Source: Neorhizobium sp. NCHU2750
GTDB lineage: Bacteria; Pseudomonadota; Alphaproteobacteria; Rhizobiales; Rhizobiaceae
Assembly (NCBI RefSeq): GCF_003597675.1
Contig: NZ_CP030828.1
Coordinates: 191,001-255,000, forward strand
Direction of reading: 5' to 3'
Length of the DNA stretch: 64,000 nt
In this document: positions 7,803 to 17,231 of the stretch, piece by piece
How the letters are laid out: each line of letters opens with the position of its first letter
How positions within the stretch are numbered: position 1 is the stretch's first letter
Program-made: the position numbers and the translations under genes
Notes under the pieces: model-generated
Databases searched by the model: none
What the model was told of the DNA's origin: nothing
The model's input: only the letters and a program-made list of their open reading frames with translations

Positions 7803-9503
7803 ATGCTGAATTCAAACGACGGCGCCGTTCTGCGCCTTATCGCCACGGCGGCTTTGGCAGGTGCGCTGGCGATGATCAGCTGCAGCGCCATGGCGGCTAA
7901 CATGATGATCGGTGTTGTCTCCGTAGAGGGAGGGAAAGTCAGCGGTGTCGATACCGATGTCGCTGGCGTCGAGGTGTTCAAAGGGATTCCATTCGCCGGC
8001 CCGACGGGTGGTGAAAACCGTTTCAAGCCGCCACAGCCGGTCGTCAAATGGGAGGGTGTGAAGAAAGCAGATAGCTGGGGCGACCAGGTTCTGCAGGATA
8101 TTCACGGCAATCCGACCGGACAGTTCTGGGGCGACGAATTCTATTTCGACCCGGCTTTCCTGCCGAAGGCGAGTGAAAATGGCCTCAACCTGAATGTTTG
8201 GACCCCGGCGCACCGCAAGAGTGAGAAACTGCCGGTCTATGTCTGGATCCATGGCGGCGGCAACCATCACGGTTACGGCTCCGAAATGGAGTTTTACGCG
8301 TCGAAACTGGCGGCCAAGGGCATTGTCGTGGTGGCCATCCAGTATCGCACCGGCGTGCCGGGCTTCCTGGCGCTGCCTGAACTTTCAGCCGAAAGCCCGA
8401 ACAAGGTCTCCGGCAATTATGCCATGCTGGACCAGATCGCGGCGCTGAAATGGGTGCGTGAGAATATTGCAGGCTTCGGCGGCGATCCTAAGAATGTCAC
8501 GATCGGTGGCCAGTCGGCGGGTGCGCGCAACTCGACCATGCTTCTGCGTTCGCCGCTCGCCAAGGGACTGTTCCACCGGGCGGTCATTGAAAGCGGCTTT
8601 ACCGGCCTTCTGCCATCGCCGATGACACCGCTTGCCGATCGTGAGAAGCAGAATGCCAAGGCGATCGAACAGATATTCGGCAAGCCGATGAGCCTTGCTG
8701 ACTTGCGCGCCATTCCGACCGACGATTTCATCTCCAAGACGGCGGCCGATGGCAAGACGCAGCTTTACGAGGCGCTGCACAAGGCGGCCAATATTCCAGC
8801 CCAGCATGCCATCGATGGCTATGTCTTCACCGACAAGTCGATCGATCTTTTGCGTGCACATGCGCTGGACGGGATCGATATCATGATGGGCGGCACGTCG
8901 GACGAATATACATCGCTGATGGGCGGCCCGGACAAGGCGATGACCGATGCGGAATTTACCGAGGCGATGGGCAAGCTCGGATATGACGAGGCCTGGAAAC
9001 AGGTCTATCGGCCGTCCAGTCCCCTCGAAGCCTATCGCATGAGCCTGCGGGCCAAGTCGGATTACAATCTGCAAGCCTATCTGCTGTCGGCCGAGGCCGC
9101 CAAGAAGCGCAACAAGGACTTCAATATCTACGCCTATTATTTCAACAACGCGCCTCCCGGCCGCAATTCGGAATTTTACGGCTCCTTCCACTCGTCCGAC
9201 CTCTGGTATTTCTTCAATTCGCTGCGCAACAAGGAAGGCCAGCGTTTCTGGACGGGAGCCGATTTCCGGATGGCGGAGGCCATGTCCTCCTATCTCGCGA
9301 ATTTCGTGAAGACGGGCAATCCGAACGGCAAGGGCCTGACGAAATGGCCGCAGGCTTCCGCGGCCAATGACGGCTCCTTCATGCGCTTCCACGACGGTTA
9401 TGCCACGGTAGTCACCGGCACGCCCTATCCGGAGCGTGACAAGCTGAACCGCGATACGATCCTGCGGGTCAACAAGCTGAAGGATCCGGTTGCCGGCAAA
9501 TAA
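7803..9503 (+). CDS. Secreted carboxylesterase, type-B family (second of two)
   Basis: This 566-residue protein has a signal peptide (MLNSNDGAVLRLIATAALAG, cleavage near AMAAN). The ATG at 7803 is preferred over one at 7761 because AGGGAAG lies upstream and the signal peptide starts there. Visible motifs are HGGGNHHGYG (oxyanion hole), GGQSAGARNS (nucleophile Ser), GGTSDEYTSL (probable acid) and GSFHSSDLWYFF (catalytic His). It is related to the preceding esterase, but the two have diverged enough to suggest different ester substrates. It ends just before a hairpin shared with the convergent operon. Confidence 0.9.
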   Translation: MLNSNDGAVLRLIATAALAGALAMISCSAMAANMMIGVVSVEGGKVSGVDTDVAGVEVFKGIPFAGPTGGENRFKPPQPVVKWEGVKKADSWGDQVLQDIHGNPTGQFWGDEFYFDPAFLPKASENGLNLNVWTPAHRKSEKLPVYVWIHGGGNHHGYGSEMEFYASKLAAKGIVVVAIQYRTGVPGFLALPELSAESPNKVSGNYAMLDQIAALKWVRENIAGFGGDPKNVTIGGQSAGARNSTMLLRSPLAKGLFHRAVIESGFTGLLPSPMTPLADREKQNAKAIEQIFGKPMSLADLRAIPTDDFISKTAADGKTQLYEALHKAANIPAQHAIDGYVFTDKSIDLLRAHALDGIDIMMGGTSDEYTSLMGGPDKAMTDAEFTEAMGKLGYDEAWKQVYRPSSPLEAYRMSLRAKSDYNLQAYLLSAEAAKKRNKDFNIYAYYFNNAPPGRNSEFYGSFHSSDLWYFFNSLRNKEGQRFWTGADFRMAEAMSSYLANFVKTGNPNGKGLTKWPQASAANDGSFMRFHDGYATVVTGTPYPERDKLNRDTILRVNKLKDPVAGK

Positions 9504-9508
9504 ACTCC

Positions 9509-9541
9509 AAAAAAAGATGCCGGCAGGTCACCCTGCCGGCA
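9509..9541 (-). terminator. Rho-independent terminator for the minus-strand enolase-superfamily operon
   Basis: TGCCGGCAGG and CCTGCCGGCA form a perfect 10-bp stem with a 4-base loop at 9518-9541. On the minus strand the stem is followed by a run of seven T residues (A run at 9509-9515 on the plus strand). It lies about 60 bp past the stop of the enolase-superfamily gene and just after the convergent esterase gene, which it may also help to end. Confidence 0.85.
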
Positions 9542-9603
9542 ATTGCTCCGGGACCCAGCGTCGGGAGTGACTGAACGCGGCCCGGAGAGGGATTTCGGGA
9601 AGA

Positions 9604-10737
9604 TCAAGCCCGGATGGTACGCAGCTCCGTCGTGTAGGGTTCGAGATCCGCCGCCTTCAGGTTAATGCCGAGACCGGGCCGATCGGGGACGGCCACCATT
9701 CCATCCTGATCCAGCTGCGGCCGACCGGCGAGATCGAGCAGCGGGTTCGGGCCGACGTCGAATTCGATATAGGGGTAGGGATCCCTGCCGCCCGCACGGT
9801 GGGGCGGCAGGGTGGCGATCAGATGCAGTGCCGCGTGAAAATTCACCGTGCTTCCCCAGACATGCGGGATAACAGGTCGAAGATACATGGCGGCCAGCGT
9901 CGCGACCTGCGACACGCCGGTCAGGCCGCCGCAGATGGCGATATCCGGCTGCAAAACGTCCATCGAGCCATCGGCCAGGAAAGGCAGGAAACCGGCGGGG
10001 TTGAATATCGCCTCGCCGCCGGCGATCGCCGTTTTGATATGGGATGAGGCCAGACGGTACCCGGCAAGATCGGTCGGCCGAACCGGTTCCTCGACCCAAA
10101 GAAGCCGCGCTTCTTCCATGTTCGCAACGGTAGCAATCGAACGGCGCGGTGTGCAGGACTGGTTGAAATCGATCATCAGGTCGGCATCCGCGCCGATCTG
10201 CCGGCGCGCATTCATTACGGCTGTAACATCGTCGACAGGATCGTATCCGCTTCTCAGCTTGAACGCCTTGAAACCCTGCTCGAGATAACCGTCGAGTTCG
10301 CGGCCGAAATCCCGGTAAGGATGGCCGCCCGGCTTGAAGAAGGGGCCGCTCGCATAGGCGAGGACCTTGTCGCGCCGCGCGCCGCCAAGCAGTTTCCAGA
10401 GCGGCATGTCCCAGGCGCTGGCGGTGAGGTCGTGCAGTGCCATGTCGACTGCCGCGATTGCCGGCATTACGGCGTCCCCCTCGTTCGCCTCCCGCATCTT
10501 CTGCCAGAGAGCACTGATCTCGGTCGGGTCCTTGCCGATCAGATGCCGTGACAGCTGATGTTCGATCGTTGCTGCAGCCGTTGCTGGTCCGACCCAGGCC
10601 TCACCCCAGCCGGACAGGCCGCCGGCAACAATCTCCACCAGCAGGGTCTGGCGGCTGGCAAAGAAGACGAGCGCATTGCCGATCGGTTCATCCAGCGGCG
10701 CGGAAAGGAGGTAAAGGCGGATTTCGGTAATCTTCAT
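9604..10737 (-). CDS. Mandelate racemase/muconate lactonizing enzyme family protein
   Basis: This 377-residue enolase-superfamily member has a capping domain (about 1-125, MKITEIRLYLLSAPL) and a TIM barrel. The barrel shows AFKLRSG (second-strand Lys), the metal ligands DFNQ, EEPV and GGEA on successive strands, and PHVWGS with a catalytic-type His near the end. Members dehydrate, racemise or cycloisomerise carboxylate substrates such as sugar acids or muconate; the substrate here is not assignable. It is the last gene of an operon with two MFS carriers and an HD protein, and a strong terminator follows. Confidence 0.9.
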   Translation of the reverse strand: MKITEIRLYLLSAPLDEPIGNALVFFASRQTLLVEIVAGGLSGWGEAWVGPATAAATIEHQLSRHLIGKDPTEISALWQKMREANEGDAVMPAIAAVDMALHDLTASAWDMPLWKLLGGARRDKVLAYASGPFFKPGGHPYRDFGRELDGYLEQGFKAFKLRSGYDPVDDVTAVMNARRQIGADADLMIDFNQSCTPRRSIATVANMEEARLLWVEEPVRPTDLAGYRLASSHIKTAIAGGEAIFNPAGFLPFLADGSMDVLQPDIAICGGLTGVSQVATLAAMYLRPVIPHVWGSTVNFHAALHLIATLPPHRAGGRDPYPYIEFDVGPNPLLDLAGRPQLDQDGMVAVPDRPGLGINLKAADLEPYTTELRTIRA

Positions 10738-10750
10738 AATGGCATTCCGT

Positions 10751-12049
10751 TCAGGCGTGTTTCTGCGACTTCGGCCGGATCATGTCCCGCATGATGTGGC
10801 CAAGGATGAAGATCGCGATGGCGGTGATGGCCATGGCGACGGCGAGGAAGATCAGCGCGCCCTGGAAGCCGCCGGTTGTATCGCGCACCCAGCCGATGAT
10901 CGTCGGGCCGAAGAAACCGCCGGTGCTGCCGACGGAATTGATCAGCGCGATGCCGGCCGCCGCTGCCGTGCCGGTCAGAAGCGTCGAGGGGAAGATCCAG
11001 ATTGTTGGCGAAGCGCCGCCAATGCCCGCGGCGCCGATCGTCAGGCCGATCACGCCAAGGATCGGACTTGAGGAGAAGGCGGCGATCAGGAAGCCGCAAG
11101 CGCTGACGAGGAAAGGGCCCGCCGTATGCCAGACACGCTCGCCTGTCTTGTCGGAGTGGCGGCCGACGGTGATCATCGCGACGGCCATGAAGGCGAAGGG
11201 GATGGCGGCGACAAGGCTAGTCTGCATGGTCGAAAGACCGAACTGCTTGATGAACTGCGGCATCCAGATCGCAATCCCCGTCGTTCCGATGACGAGGCCG
11301 ACGGCGATCAGGCACATCAGCAGGACACGGGGGTCGACCAGGGCGCGGCCGACGGAGAAATGCTCGACCTTCTCACGTTCGGAGCGTTCCGCGGAAAGCC
11401 GCTCCGTCAGCCAGCGGCGCTCGCTTTCGTCGAGAAAGGTTGCGGATGCTGGGCTGTCCTTCAGAAAGAAGAAAACGACAAACCCCATAATGACGGCCGG
11501 CATGCCCTCAATCATGAACATCCATTGCCAGCCATGCAGGCCCCAGACGCCTTCAAAGCCCTGCAGGATCAGGCCTGACAGCGGAGCGCCGATGACCGAC
11601 GCCAGGGGAACGGCGACGTTGAAGGTGGAAAACATCCTGCCGCGATAGGCTTTGGGGAACCAGAGCGTCATGTAGAAGATCATGCCCGGAAAGAAACCGG
11701 CCTCGGCCGCACCGAGCAGGATGCGGACGATGTAGAAGCTCGACGGGCTCCAGACGAAGGCGGTGAGGGCGGAAAGAATCCCCCAGGTGACGAGGATGCG
11801 GGCGATCCACAGCCGCGCACCGACGCGCGCCAGCATCAGGTTGCTCGGCAGCTCGCAAAGCACATAACCGAGGAAGAAAATCCCGGCACCGAAACCGAAG
11901 GCGGACGCGGAAAAGCCGAGATCGGCATTCATGGTCAGCGCCGCAAAGCCGATATTCACGCGGTCGAGAAAGGCCGCCAGGTAACACAGCATTAGGATCG
12001 GCAGGATGCGTATCGCTGCCTTGCGGATGATATCCGGTCTCTCGTTCAT
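10751..12049 (-). CDS. MFS transporter, anion:cation symporter (ACS) type
   Basis: This 432-residue inner-membrane carrier has about 12 hydrophobic segments. The first-helix motif CYLAAFLDRVNIGFAALTM and the ELPSNLML stretch are typical of the ACS family, whose members take up organic anions such as tartrate, phthalate or hexuronates. A TTG in the same frame lies one codon upstream, but the ATG at 12049 sits 7 bases after GGGAGG. The gene ends 13 bp before the enolase-superfamily gene, so the two are probably cotranscribed and the carrier may supply that enzyme. Confidence 0.9.
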   Translation of the reverse strand: MNERPDIIRKAAIRILPILMLCYLAAFLDRVNIGFAALTMNADLGFSASAFGFGAGIFFLGYVLCELPSNLMLARVGARLWIARILVTWGILSALTAFVWSPSSFYIVRILLGAAEAGFFPGMIFYMTLWFPKAYRGRMFSTFNVAVPLASVIGAPLSGLILQGFEGVWGLHGWQWMFMIEGMPAVIMGFVVFFFLKDSPASATFLDESERRWLTERLSAERSEREKVEHFSVGRALVDPRVLLMCLIAVGLVIGTTGIAIWMPQFIKQFGLSTMQTSLVAAIPFAFMAVAMITVGRHSDKTGERVWHTAGPFLVSACGFLIAAFSSSPILGVIGLTIGAAGIGGASPTIWIFPSTLLTGTAAAAGIALINSVGSTGGFFGPTIIGWVRDTTGGFQGALIFLAVAMAITAIAIFILGHIMRDMIRPKSQKHA

Positions 12050-12098
12050 CAAATTCCTCCCAGGATCCTCTTTTGGTCGGCCTCTTGCGGCCGGAAGT

Positions 12099-12746
12099 TC
12101 AGCGGCTTCTCAGATTGCTTGCGAGACCGGACATCGTGTCTTCGCGGATCAGGCCCAGAGCGCCGGCGACATGCCACCAGCCGTGATCGGCCTGACGGAC
12201 GATCATGCATTCGGTGCTGACGCCCATGTGATTGCCTTCGAACGAGTGACCGACGGCGATATGCGCGACCTCGTCCGGCAGGCCGACGGTGAGACAGACA
12301 TGCATGCCGAACACGGAATGGCGGAAGGTCGGAGCGCCGGCCTGTGCGGGGGAGGCTGCCCAGCGCGCACGGTTTTGCTCGTCGAACTCGTAAGGCTTGC
12401 CGACATCGTGGCAGGCGGCGCCGGCAATCAGGATGTCCCAGTCGATCGAGACCTGCGGATAGATTTCCTCGAACTCGCGGGCGATGGCGCGTGCATACCG
12501 CAGCACGCCACGTACATGATCGGCCTGGGTTCCGGCCTTAAGGACCGGAGACCCCGGATTACCATCCGGGGGAATGTGGGTGATTCGGGCAAAGCCGGAG
12601 CAGCAGAGCGCATAACTCCAGGCCTCGATGACCTTGGTGCGAAGGTCCTCGTTCTGAATGAGTGCGATTTCCGGGAAATCCTCGCTCACCCAGGCCCTGG
12701 TCTCGTCGCTGATCGGCCGCCGCAACGTCGCGTAGTGATATGTCAT
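12099..12746 (-). CDS. HD-domain phosphohydrolase-like protein
   Basis: This 215-residue soluble protein has a complete set of HD-type metal ligands: a His in QADHVRG, the HD pair in CHDVGK, further His in FRHSVFG and VGHSFEG, and a late Asp in RQADHG. HD proteins are metal-dependent hydrolases acting on nucleotides, phosphate esters or small metabolites. The ATG overlaps the stop of the upstream MFS gene by four bases (ATGA), so translation is coupled. Its place between two carboxylate-type carriers and an enolase-superfamily enzyme suggests a catabolic hydrolase, not a signalling enzyme, but this is inference. Confidence 0.85.
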   Translation of the reverse strand: MTYHYATLRRPISDETRAWVSEDFPEIALIQNEDLRTKVIEAWSYALCCSGFARITHIPPDGNPGSPVLKAGTQADHVRGVLRYARAIAREFEEIYPQVSIDWDILIAGAACHDVGKPYEFDEQNRARWAASPAQAGAPTFRHSVFGMHVCLTVGLPDEVAHIAVGHSFEGNHMGVSTECMIVRQADHGWWHVAGALGLIREDTMSGLASNLRSR

Positions 12747-14059
12747 GCTCTTACCATGTCCTCTGGAAGCGAAGCCGAGTCCCTTGCGGGATCGAATTCC
12801 GGTTCGATCGGTCTGCGGGTCATTGTCAGTGTGGCGATGGCGCCGACCACGAGCAGGGCTGCGGCGACACCGAATGCCCCGGAATATCCGCCGGTGGCGG
12901 CCACGACGTAACCGGTGATGATCGGTGCGATCAGGCCGAACAGGTTTCCGCCAAGTGCCGTGATGGCGATGACACGCGAAACGTCGGCCGGATTGCGCAA
13001 CAGATCGCTCGCCAGCGTGAAGTTGAGGCCGGCGCCGGTTGTCGAGCCGGTCAACACCAGCGTCAGCACGAGAAGCAGTTCCCAGAGATCGCCGACATTG
13101 GGCGCAAGCAGGATGAGCAGAGACAGTACCGCCATGGCGGCGATGAAATTGCGTCTGCGGCCGGCGCGCACGCTTTCCGACGAGAGGATCTTGTCGCTTG
13201 CCCAGGCGATCGTCACTCCGAGCACGATGGTGATCAGATAGGGAACTGCGGTCAGATAACCCGTGTTCATCGTCGACAGTTCACGGGTCGACTGAAGGAA
13301 GCTCGGCAGCCAGGTCAGGAACAGATAGGCCGTATAGACAAGGCAGGCCTGGGTGACGACGAGACCCCAGATGCTTTTCTGCGACAGGAGATATTTCAGC
13401 GTCGAAGGCCGGGCAGTGGCGACCGGAACGACCTGCTTTTCATCGCCATTGCGTTCGCGGATGATCTTCTGGCGCTCCGTGTAGGAAAGCCAAGTCGCCT
13501 TTTCGGGCGATGCGAACCAGTAGAGCCAGGCAAGGAGCCAGATATAACCGACAATGCCGAGGACAACGAAAGCCGTCCGCCAGCCGGCATACTCGACGAG
13601 ACCGGCTGTTGCGATGGCACCGATCGCGGGGCCGGCCGAAGAGCCGCCGTTGAACAGCGTCGTCACCAGCCCGCGTTCCTTCTGCGGGAACCAGTCACGG
13701 ATGATGCGGCCGCAGGCCGGGAAGGTCGATGCCTCGCTCGCACCCATCACCAGACGGGCACAGAAGATCGATGCGAAACCGCCCGTTGCCGCGGTCAATG
13801 CGGTGGCGGCCGACCAGATCGCAATACCGCCGCCAACCATGCGCTTGGGGCCGACGCGTTCGACCAGCAGGCCAAGCGGGATCAGGCAGACCACATAGGT
13901 CCAGAGAAAGCCGGAAAACAGATACCCCATCTGCACCGGTGTGAACCCGAATTCCGCCGCTATGGGTTTCGAAGCGATCGAAAGCGCGATGCGGTCAACG
14001 TAATTGATAACCACCGCCGAAAAGATCAGCAGTGCGATCCATATGCGTCGTCTGTTCAT
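12743..14059 (-). CDS. MFS transporter, ACS type
   Basis: This 438-residue carrier has 12 likely membrane helices and an N-terminus (MNRRRIWIALLIFSAVVINY then VDRIALSIAS) typical of ACS-family organic anion importers; the FxxSxAGPAIG-like region in the middle also fits. The ATG at 14059 is preferred over one at 14107 because AGGAGGGGAGG lies just upstream and the protein then starts directly with its first helix. It is the first gene of the operon and faces the divergent LysR gene across about 105 bp. It belongs to the same family as the second MFS protein of this operon. Confidence 0.9.
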   Translation of the reverse strand: MNRRRIWIALLIFSAVVINYVDRIALSIASKPIAAEFGFTPVQMGYLFSGFLWTYVVCLIPLGLLVERVGPKRMVGGGIAIWSAATALTAATGGFASIFCARLVMGASEASTFPACGRIIRDWFPQKERGLVTTLFNGGSSAGPAIGAIATAGLVEYAGWRTAFVVLGIVGYIWLLAWLYWFASPEKATWLSYTERQKIIRERNGDEKQVVPVATARPSTLKYLLSQKSIWGLVVTQACLVYTAYLFLTWLPSFLQSTRELSTMNTGYLTAVPYLITIVLGVTIAWASDKILSSESVRAGRRRNFIAAMAVLSLLILLAPNVGDLWELLLVLTLVLTGSTTGAGLNFTLASDLLRNPADVSRVIAITALGGNLFGLIAPIITGYVVAATGGYSGAFGVAAALLVVGAIATLTMTRRPIEPEFDPARDSASLPEDMVRA

Positions 14060-14164
14060 TCGAGACCTCCCCTCCTCTTGAAACCACGAACTGGCACGCA
14101 TAATCATTCCATAAGTTCATTTCGTCCAATTGGTTTGAATTCGCCCATAAGATAGGATTTTTCA

Positions 14165-15055
14165 ATGAGTCGTCCGTCGGTGCCGCAGCTGGAAGCTTTC
14201 TTCTGGACAGCCGAGCTTGGAAGCGTGCAACGGGCGGCGGAAATGCTGAACGTCACACAGCCGACGCTGTCACTGCGATTGAAGCAGATCGAGGCGACCG
14301 TGCGATCGCCGCTTCTTGAGCGGCACGGTCGCGGAGTGCGGGTGACGCGATATGGCCAGGCCTATCTGGCGCGGGCGAAGGTCGTGCTCGATGCCTATAA
14401 TGCGCTCGTCACGCAATCCGACGTTCCCGATATCGGCGGCCTGATGCGGATAGGGGTGGCGGAGGGATTTGCCGTCGCCTGCATGGCAGCCATGGTTGAG
14501 GACCTGCAGCAGGATTTTCCGCTCCTTCGCCCCGAATGGGTAATCGCGACCAGCGCAGGCCTTGAACAGTCACTCGCCGAAGGTCAACTCGATCTTGCGA
14601 TCCTGGTCGATCCCTTGAGCCTGAAAGGCGTGCGTCTTTCGGCCCTCGGCCCGCAGCCTAACGGATGGGCGGCTCCTGCAGCTCTCGGAAAGATCGAAGC
14701 GACTCCGCGAAATCTTGCCAAGTACACCATCGTCACGACTCCGCCGCAGACGGCGATGTATCGGGCGACCTTCGCCTGGTTTGCCGAGGACAAGATTTCG
14801 CCGGACAAGGTCTGCGTCTGCTCAAGCCTGAATGCTGCCCTGCAGTTGGTCGCAGCCGGTCTCGGCGTTGGCATTTTTCCGGCAAAGGCGATCGATGCCT
14901 ATCCGCAGCGATCCGCTCTCCAGCGGCTCATGCCCGAACCGGAATTACGGACGGGACATGTCTACCTCGCCGACCGGGCAACTGCCGACCAGGCAAGGAG
15001 CTCGGCGCTGCTGCGGACGATCGAACGAACCTGCGAAAGATTGCAATACTTTTGA
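14165..15055 (+). CDS. LysR family transcriptional regulator
   Basis: This 296-residue LysR-type protein has the N-terminal winged helix (residues about 5-65, AAEMLNVTQPTLSLRLKQIE) and a periplasmic-binding-protein-like effector domain. It is divergent from the MFS-HD-MFS-enolase operon and most likely controls it. The intergenic stretch 14060-14164 has a CCAATTGG palindrome flanked by TTCA and TGAA, a possible binding area. TAGGA gives a ribosome binding site 8 bases before the ATG. Confidence 0.92.
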   Translation: MSRPSVPQLEAFFWTAELGSVQRAAEMLNVTQPTLSLRLKQIEATVRSPLLERHGRGVRVTRYGQAYLARAKVVLDAYNALVTQSDVPDIGGLMRIGVAEGFAVACMAAMVEDLQQDFPLLRPEWVIATSAGLEQSLAEGQLDLAILVDPLSLKGVRLSALGPQPNGWAAPAALGKIEATPRNLAKYTIVTTPPQTAMYRATFAWFAEDKISPDKVCVCSSLNAALQLVAAGLGVGIFPAKAIDAYPQRSALQRLMPEPELRTGHVYLADRATADQARSSALLRTIERTCERLQYF

Positions 15056-15681
15056 CGCGCAATCTGGACGAGCATGGCGGTGAGATTACATAAGACCTCT
15101 CGTGGAAGCTTAGCGTGGCTTGCCGGGTAAGGGTATCGGTTCGATCTTCATCAAGAGCTATTCTCCGATGACACAATTCGTTTCTCTATGCAGATATAGC
15201 AGCGGTTATCTGAGCTCCAACGGGAACAGCAAGCAAGGTGCTCCGAGTGGCGTCGCCAGAAGGCCGGGGGAATTGATCCGGAATATTCAGAGTCCCGCCT
15301 ACCAATCGGCAATGGTCATGATCAATCCACCCGCGGCGGCGGACGGATATATACGTTGAAGCGGCCGGCGGATGCCGGCCATTTGGATCAGACGGCGTGC
15401 CATCAGGCTGAAGAAGCTCAAAGGCCGATAGCCCAGGGCCGCGATTGCCGATAAAGTGATGCCATCAGCATCAGCCCAGCCTGCCTCAAATCGCCGCCGA
15501 GCGCCGACGGCACATCACCTCGAAGAGGCGGGATCGCCAGCCACCGCCTTAGCGCGGGAATGATGGTCAGGCCAAGCAACAATGCCGATATCCCAACGCA
15601 CGCCTCATATCGTTCCAATGGGACGCCTTACTGCACCGCTTGGGAAGGACATGGTGTTGGCCGCCATTTACCCCGACCCCT
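15056..15681. other. Intergenic region without recognised gene
   Basis: About 625 bp between the LysR gene and a convergent binding-protein gene. The longest minus-strand frame (15418-15618, TTG start, 66 codons, one hydrophobic segment near its start) has no good ribosome binding site and no recognised similarity. A GC-rich hairpin GGCCGGC-GGAT-GCCGGCC lies at 15363-15380 without a T run. I see nothing else convincing. Confidence 0.5.
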
Positions 15682-17184
15682 TCAGTCCTGCCAGCCGGCC
15701 CGGTTCAGGAAGAAACTTTCGTTCGGGGTTGGCGTAAACTCCAATTTCTTGGCCGCACCATAGATCGCGGCCATCTGGTAGAGCGGCACTGTGGGAATGT
15801 CGGTGGCGATGAATTGGCCAATCTTCTCATAATCCGCCAATCGCTTGGCCTCATCGGAGGAGGAGCCGGCCTCATCCAGCAAAGCGTCGATTTCCGACGT
15901 GGAAGTAATCGTCCAGGTACTGCCGGAATGAAAGAGCGAGTTCAGCGCGCCGTCGGCATCCTGGCAGCTGCAGGAGGAAGTGCTGATCGCGAGCGTAGGG
16001 CCATCCGCCGGGCCTTTCTGTATCAGCTGGAGAAAGGTCGGCGTATCGACCTTGGCGATTTCCACCGCGAAACCGACATCCTGCAATTCCTGCTGGATGG
16101 CTTCGGCGACGCGCTGGTCGAAAAAGGCACCGATGGTGAACTGGAATTTCGGCGGCGCGCCGATCTTGGAGACCAGGGCCTTGGCTTTTTGCGGATCGAA
16201 GGGAAGGCCCGGAATCTTGTCGCTCCAGCCGAAATGTGCCGGCGTCACCATTTGCGCGATCGGCTTGTCCAGCCCACCCAGAATGCCTTGGGTAATGCCG
16301 TCCTTGTCGATGGCGTAGGCGAGCGCCTGGCGCAGTTCCAGCTTGTCGAAGGGCGGCTTGTTCGGGTTGATGCGGACATAGGCGAGGCGTTCGGTCAGAA
16401 CCGGGATCGCCTTGGCATTCTGCGAACCCTGCAATTGGCTCGCCTGGTCGGATGTGAGCGCGCGGGCAAAATCGACGGTGCCGGACTGGATGTCAGCAAG
16501 CCGGGTCGAGCCATCCGGAACGGCGCGAAACACGGCGACCGGGAATTTCGACTTCTGGCCCCAATAGTCGTCGTTGCGGGCGAGCGTCACGGCAACGCCC
16601 TTTTCCCATTTGACGAACTTGTAGGGCCCCGATCCCACCGGTGAGAGATTGAATGCGGCATTGCCGACGGCATCGACCACATGTTTCGGCACGATCGACA
16701 AATTGGTAAGTGCCGCAAGCAGCGCCGGATAGGGCCGCTTCAGGGTCAACGTCACCTCGTGTGGGCCACTCGCCTCCGCCTTGTCGATCCTGTTGAACTG
16801 ACTGAGTTGCGGGCTTGCAAATTTTGGATCGATGATGCGGTTAACGCTGAAGACGACGTCTTCGGCGGTCAGCGGCGAGCCGTCATGGAAGCGGATGTCA
16901 TGGCGCAGGGTGAACACGACCTTGGTGTCGGAGGCGTTTTTCCATGCGGTCGCCACCTGCGGCACGATCTTGCCGGCATTGTCGCGGGTGACGATGTTGT
17001 CGAAGATATTTCGGTAGACGAAATAGCTGTCCGGGTTCCACTGCAATTGCGGATCAAGCGTGGAAGGCTCATTGACAAGGTCGATGACGATCTGCGGTTT
17101 TTCGGCGGCCTGAGAGGGCGCTGCGAGCCAAAGAAGGCCGAGGCTGAACCCGGCAAGGGCTGCGATGAGAGTAGTCGATTTCAT
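15682..17184 (-). CDS. ABC transporter binding protein, family 5 (peptide/opine type), copy A
   Basis: This 500-residue secreted protein has a signal peptide (MKSTTLIAALAGFSLGLLW, cleavage after SQAAE) and the family-5 core: NEPSTLDPQLQWNPDSYFVY, FHDGSPLTAEDVVFSVNRI and LSPVGSGPYKF. The ATG at 17184 follows AAGGAG; a start at 17202 would place extra residues before the signal. It is the last gene of the operon, 47 bp after the second ATPase gene. It is clearly paralogous to the binding protein at 24316-25815 near the other end of the operon, down to a shared CxCQDADG motif and a NESFFLNRAxW ending. Confidence 0.92.
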   Translation of the reverse strand: MKSTTLIAALAGFSLGLLWLAAPSQAAEKPQIVIDLVNEPSTLDPQLQWNPDSYFVYRNIFDNIVTRDNAGKIVPQVATAWKNASDTKVVFTLRHDIRFHDGSPLTAEDVVFSVNRIIDPKFASPQLSQFNRIDKAEASGPHEVTLTLKRPYPALLAALTNLSIVPKHVVDAVGNAAFNLSPVGSGPYKFVKWEKGVAVTLARNDDYWGQKSKFPVAVFRAVPDGSTRLADIQSGTVDFARALTSDQASQLQGSQNAKAIPVLTERLAYVRINPNKPPFDKLELRQALAYAIDKDGITQGILGGLDKPIAQMVTPAHFGWSDKIPGLPFDPQKAKALVSKIGAPPKFQFTIGAFFDQRVAEAIQQELQDVGFAVEIAKVDTPTFLQLIQKGPADGPTLAISTSSCSCQDADGALNSLFHSGSTWTITSTSEIDALLDEAGSSSDEAKRLADYEKIGQFIATDIPTVPLYQMAAIYGAAKKLEFTPTPNESFFLNRAGWQD

Positions 17185-17231
17185 ATTCCACTCCTTCAAC
17201 ATGCTTGGTTGGCAAACTGGCTTGGGCAGGA

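Noticed and set aside
12740..14155. Long open frame of 471 codons antisense to the MFS gene
   Set aside because: Its translation is rich in Gly, Arg, Asp and Gln without any family motif, and it mirrors a well-supported membrane protein gene; it results from high GC at codon third positions.
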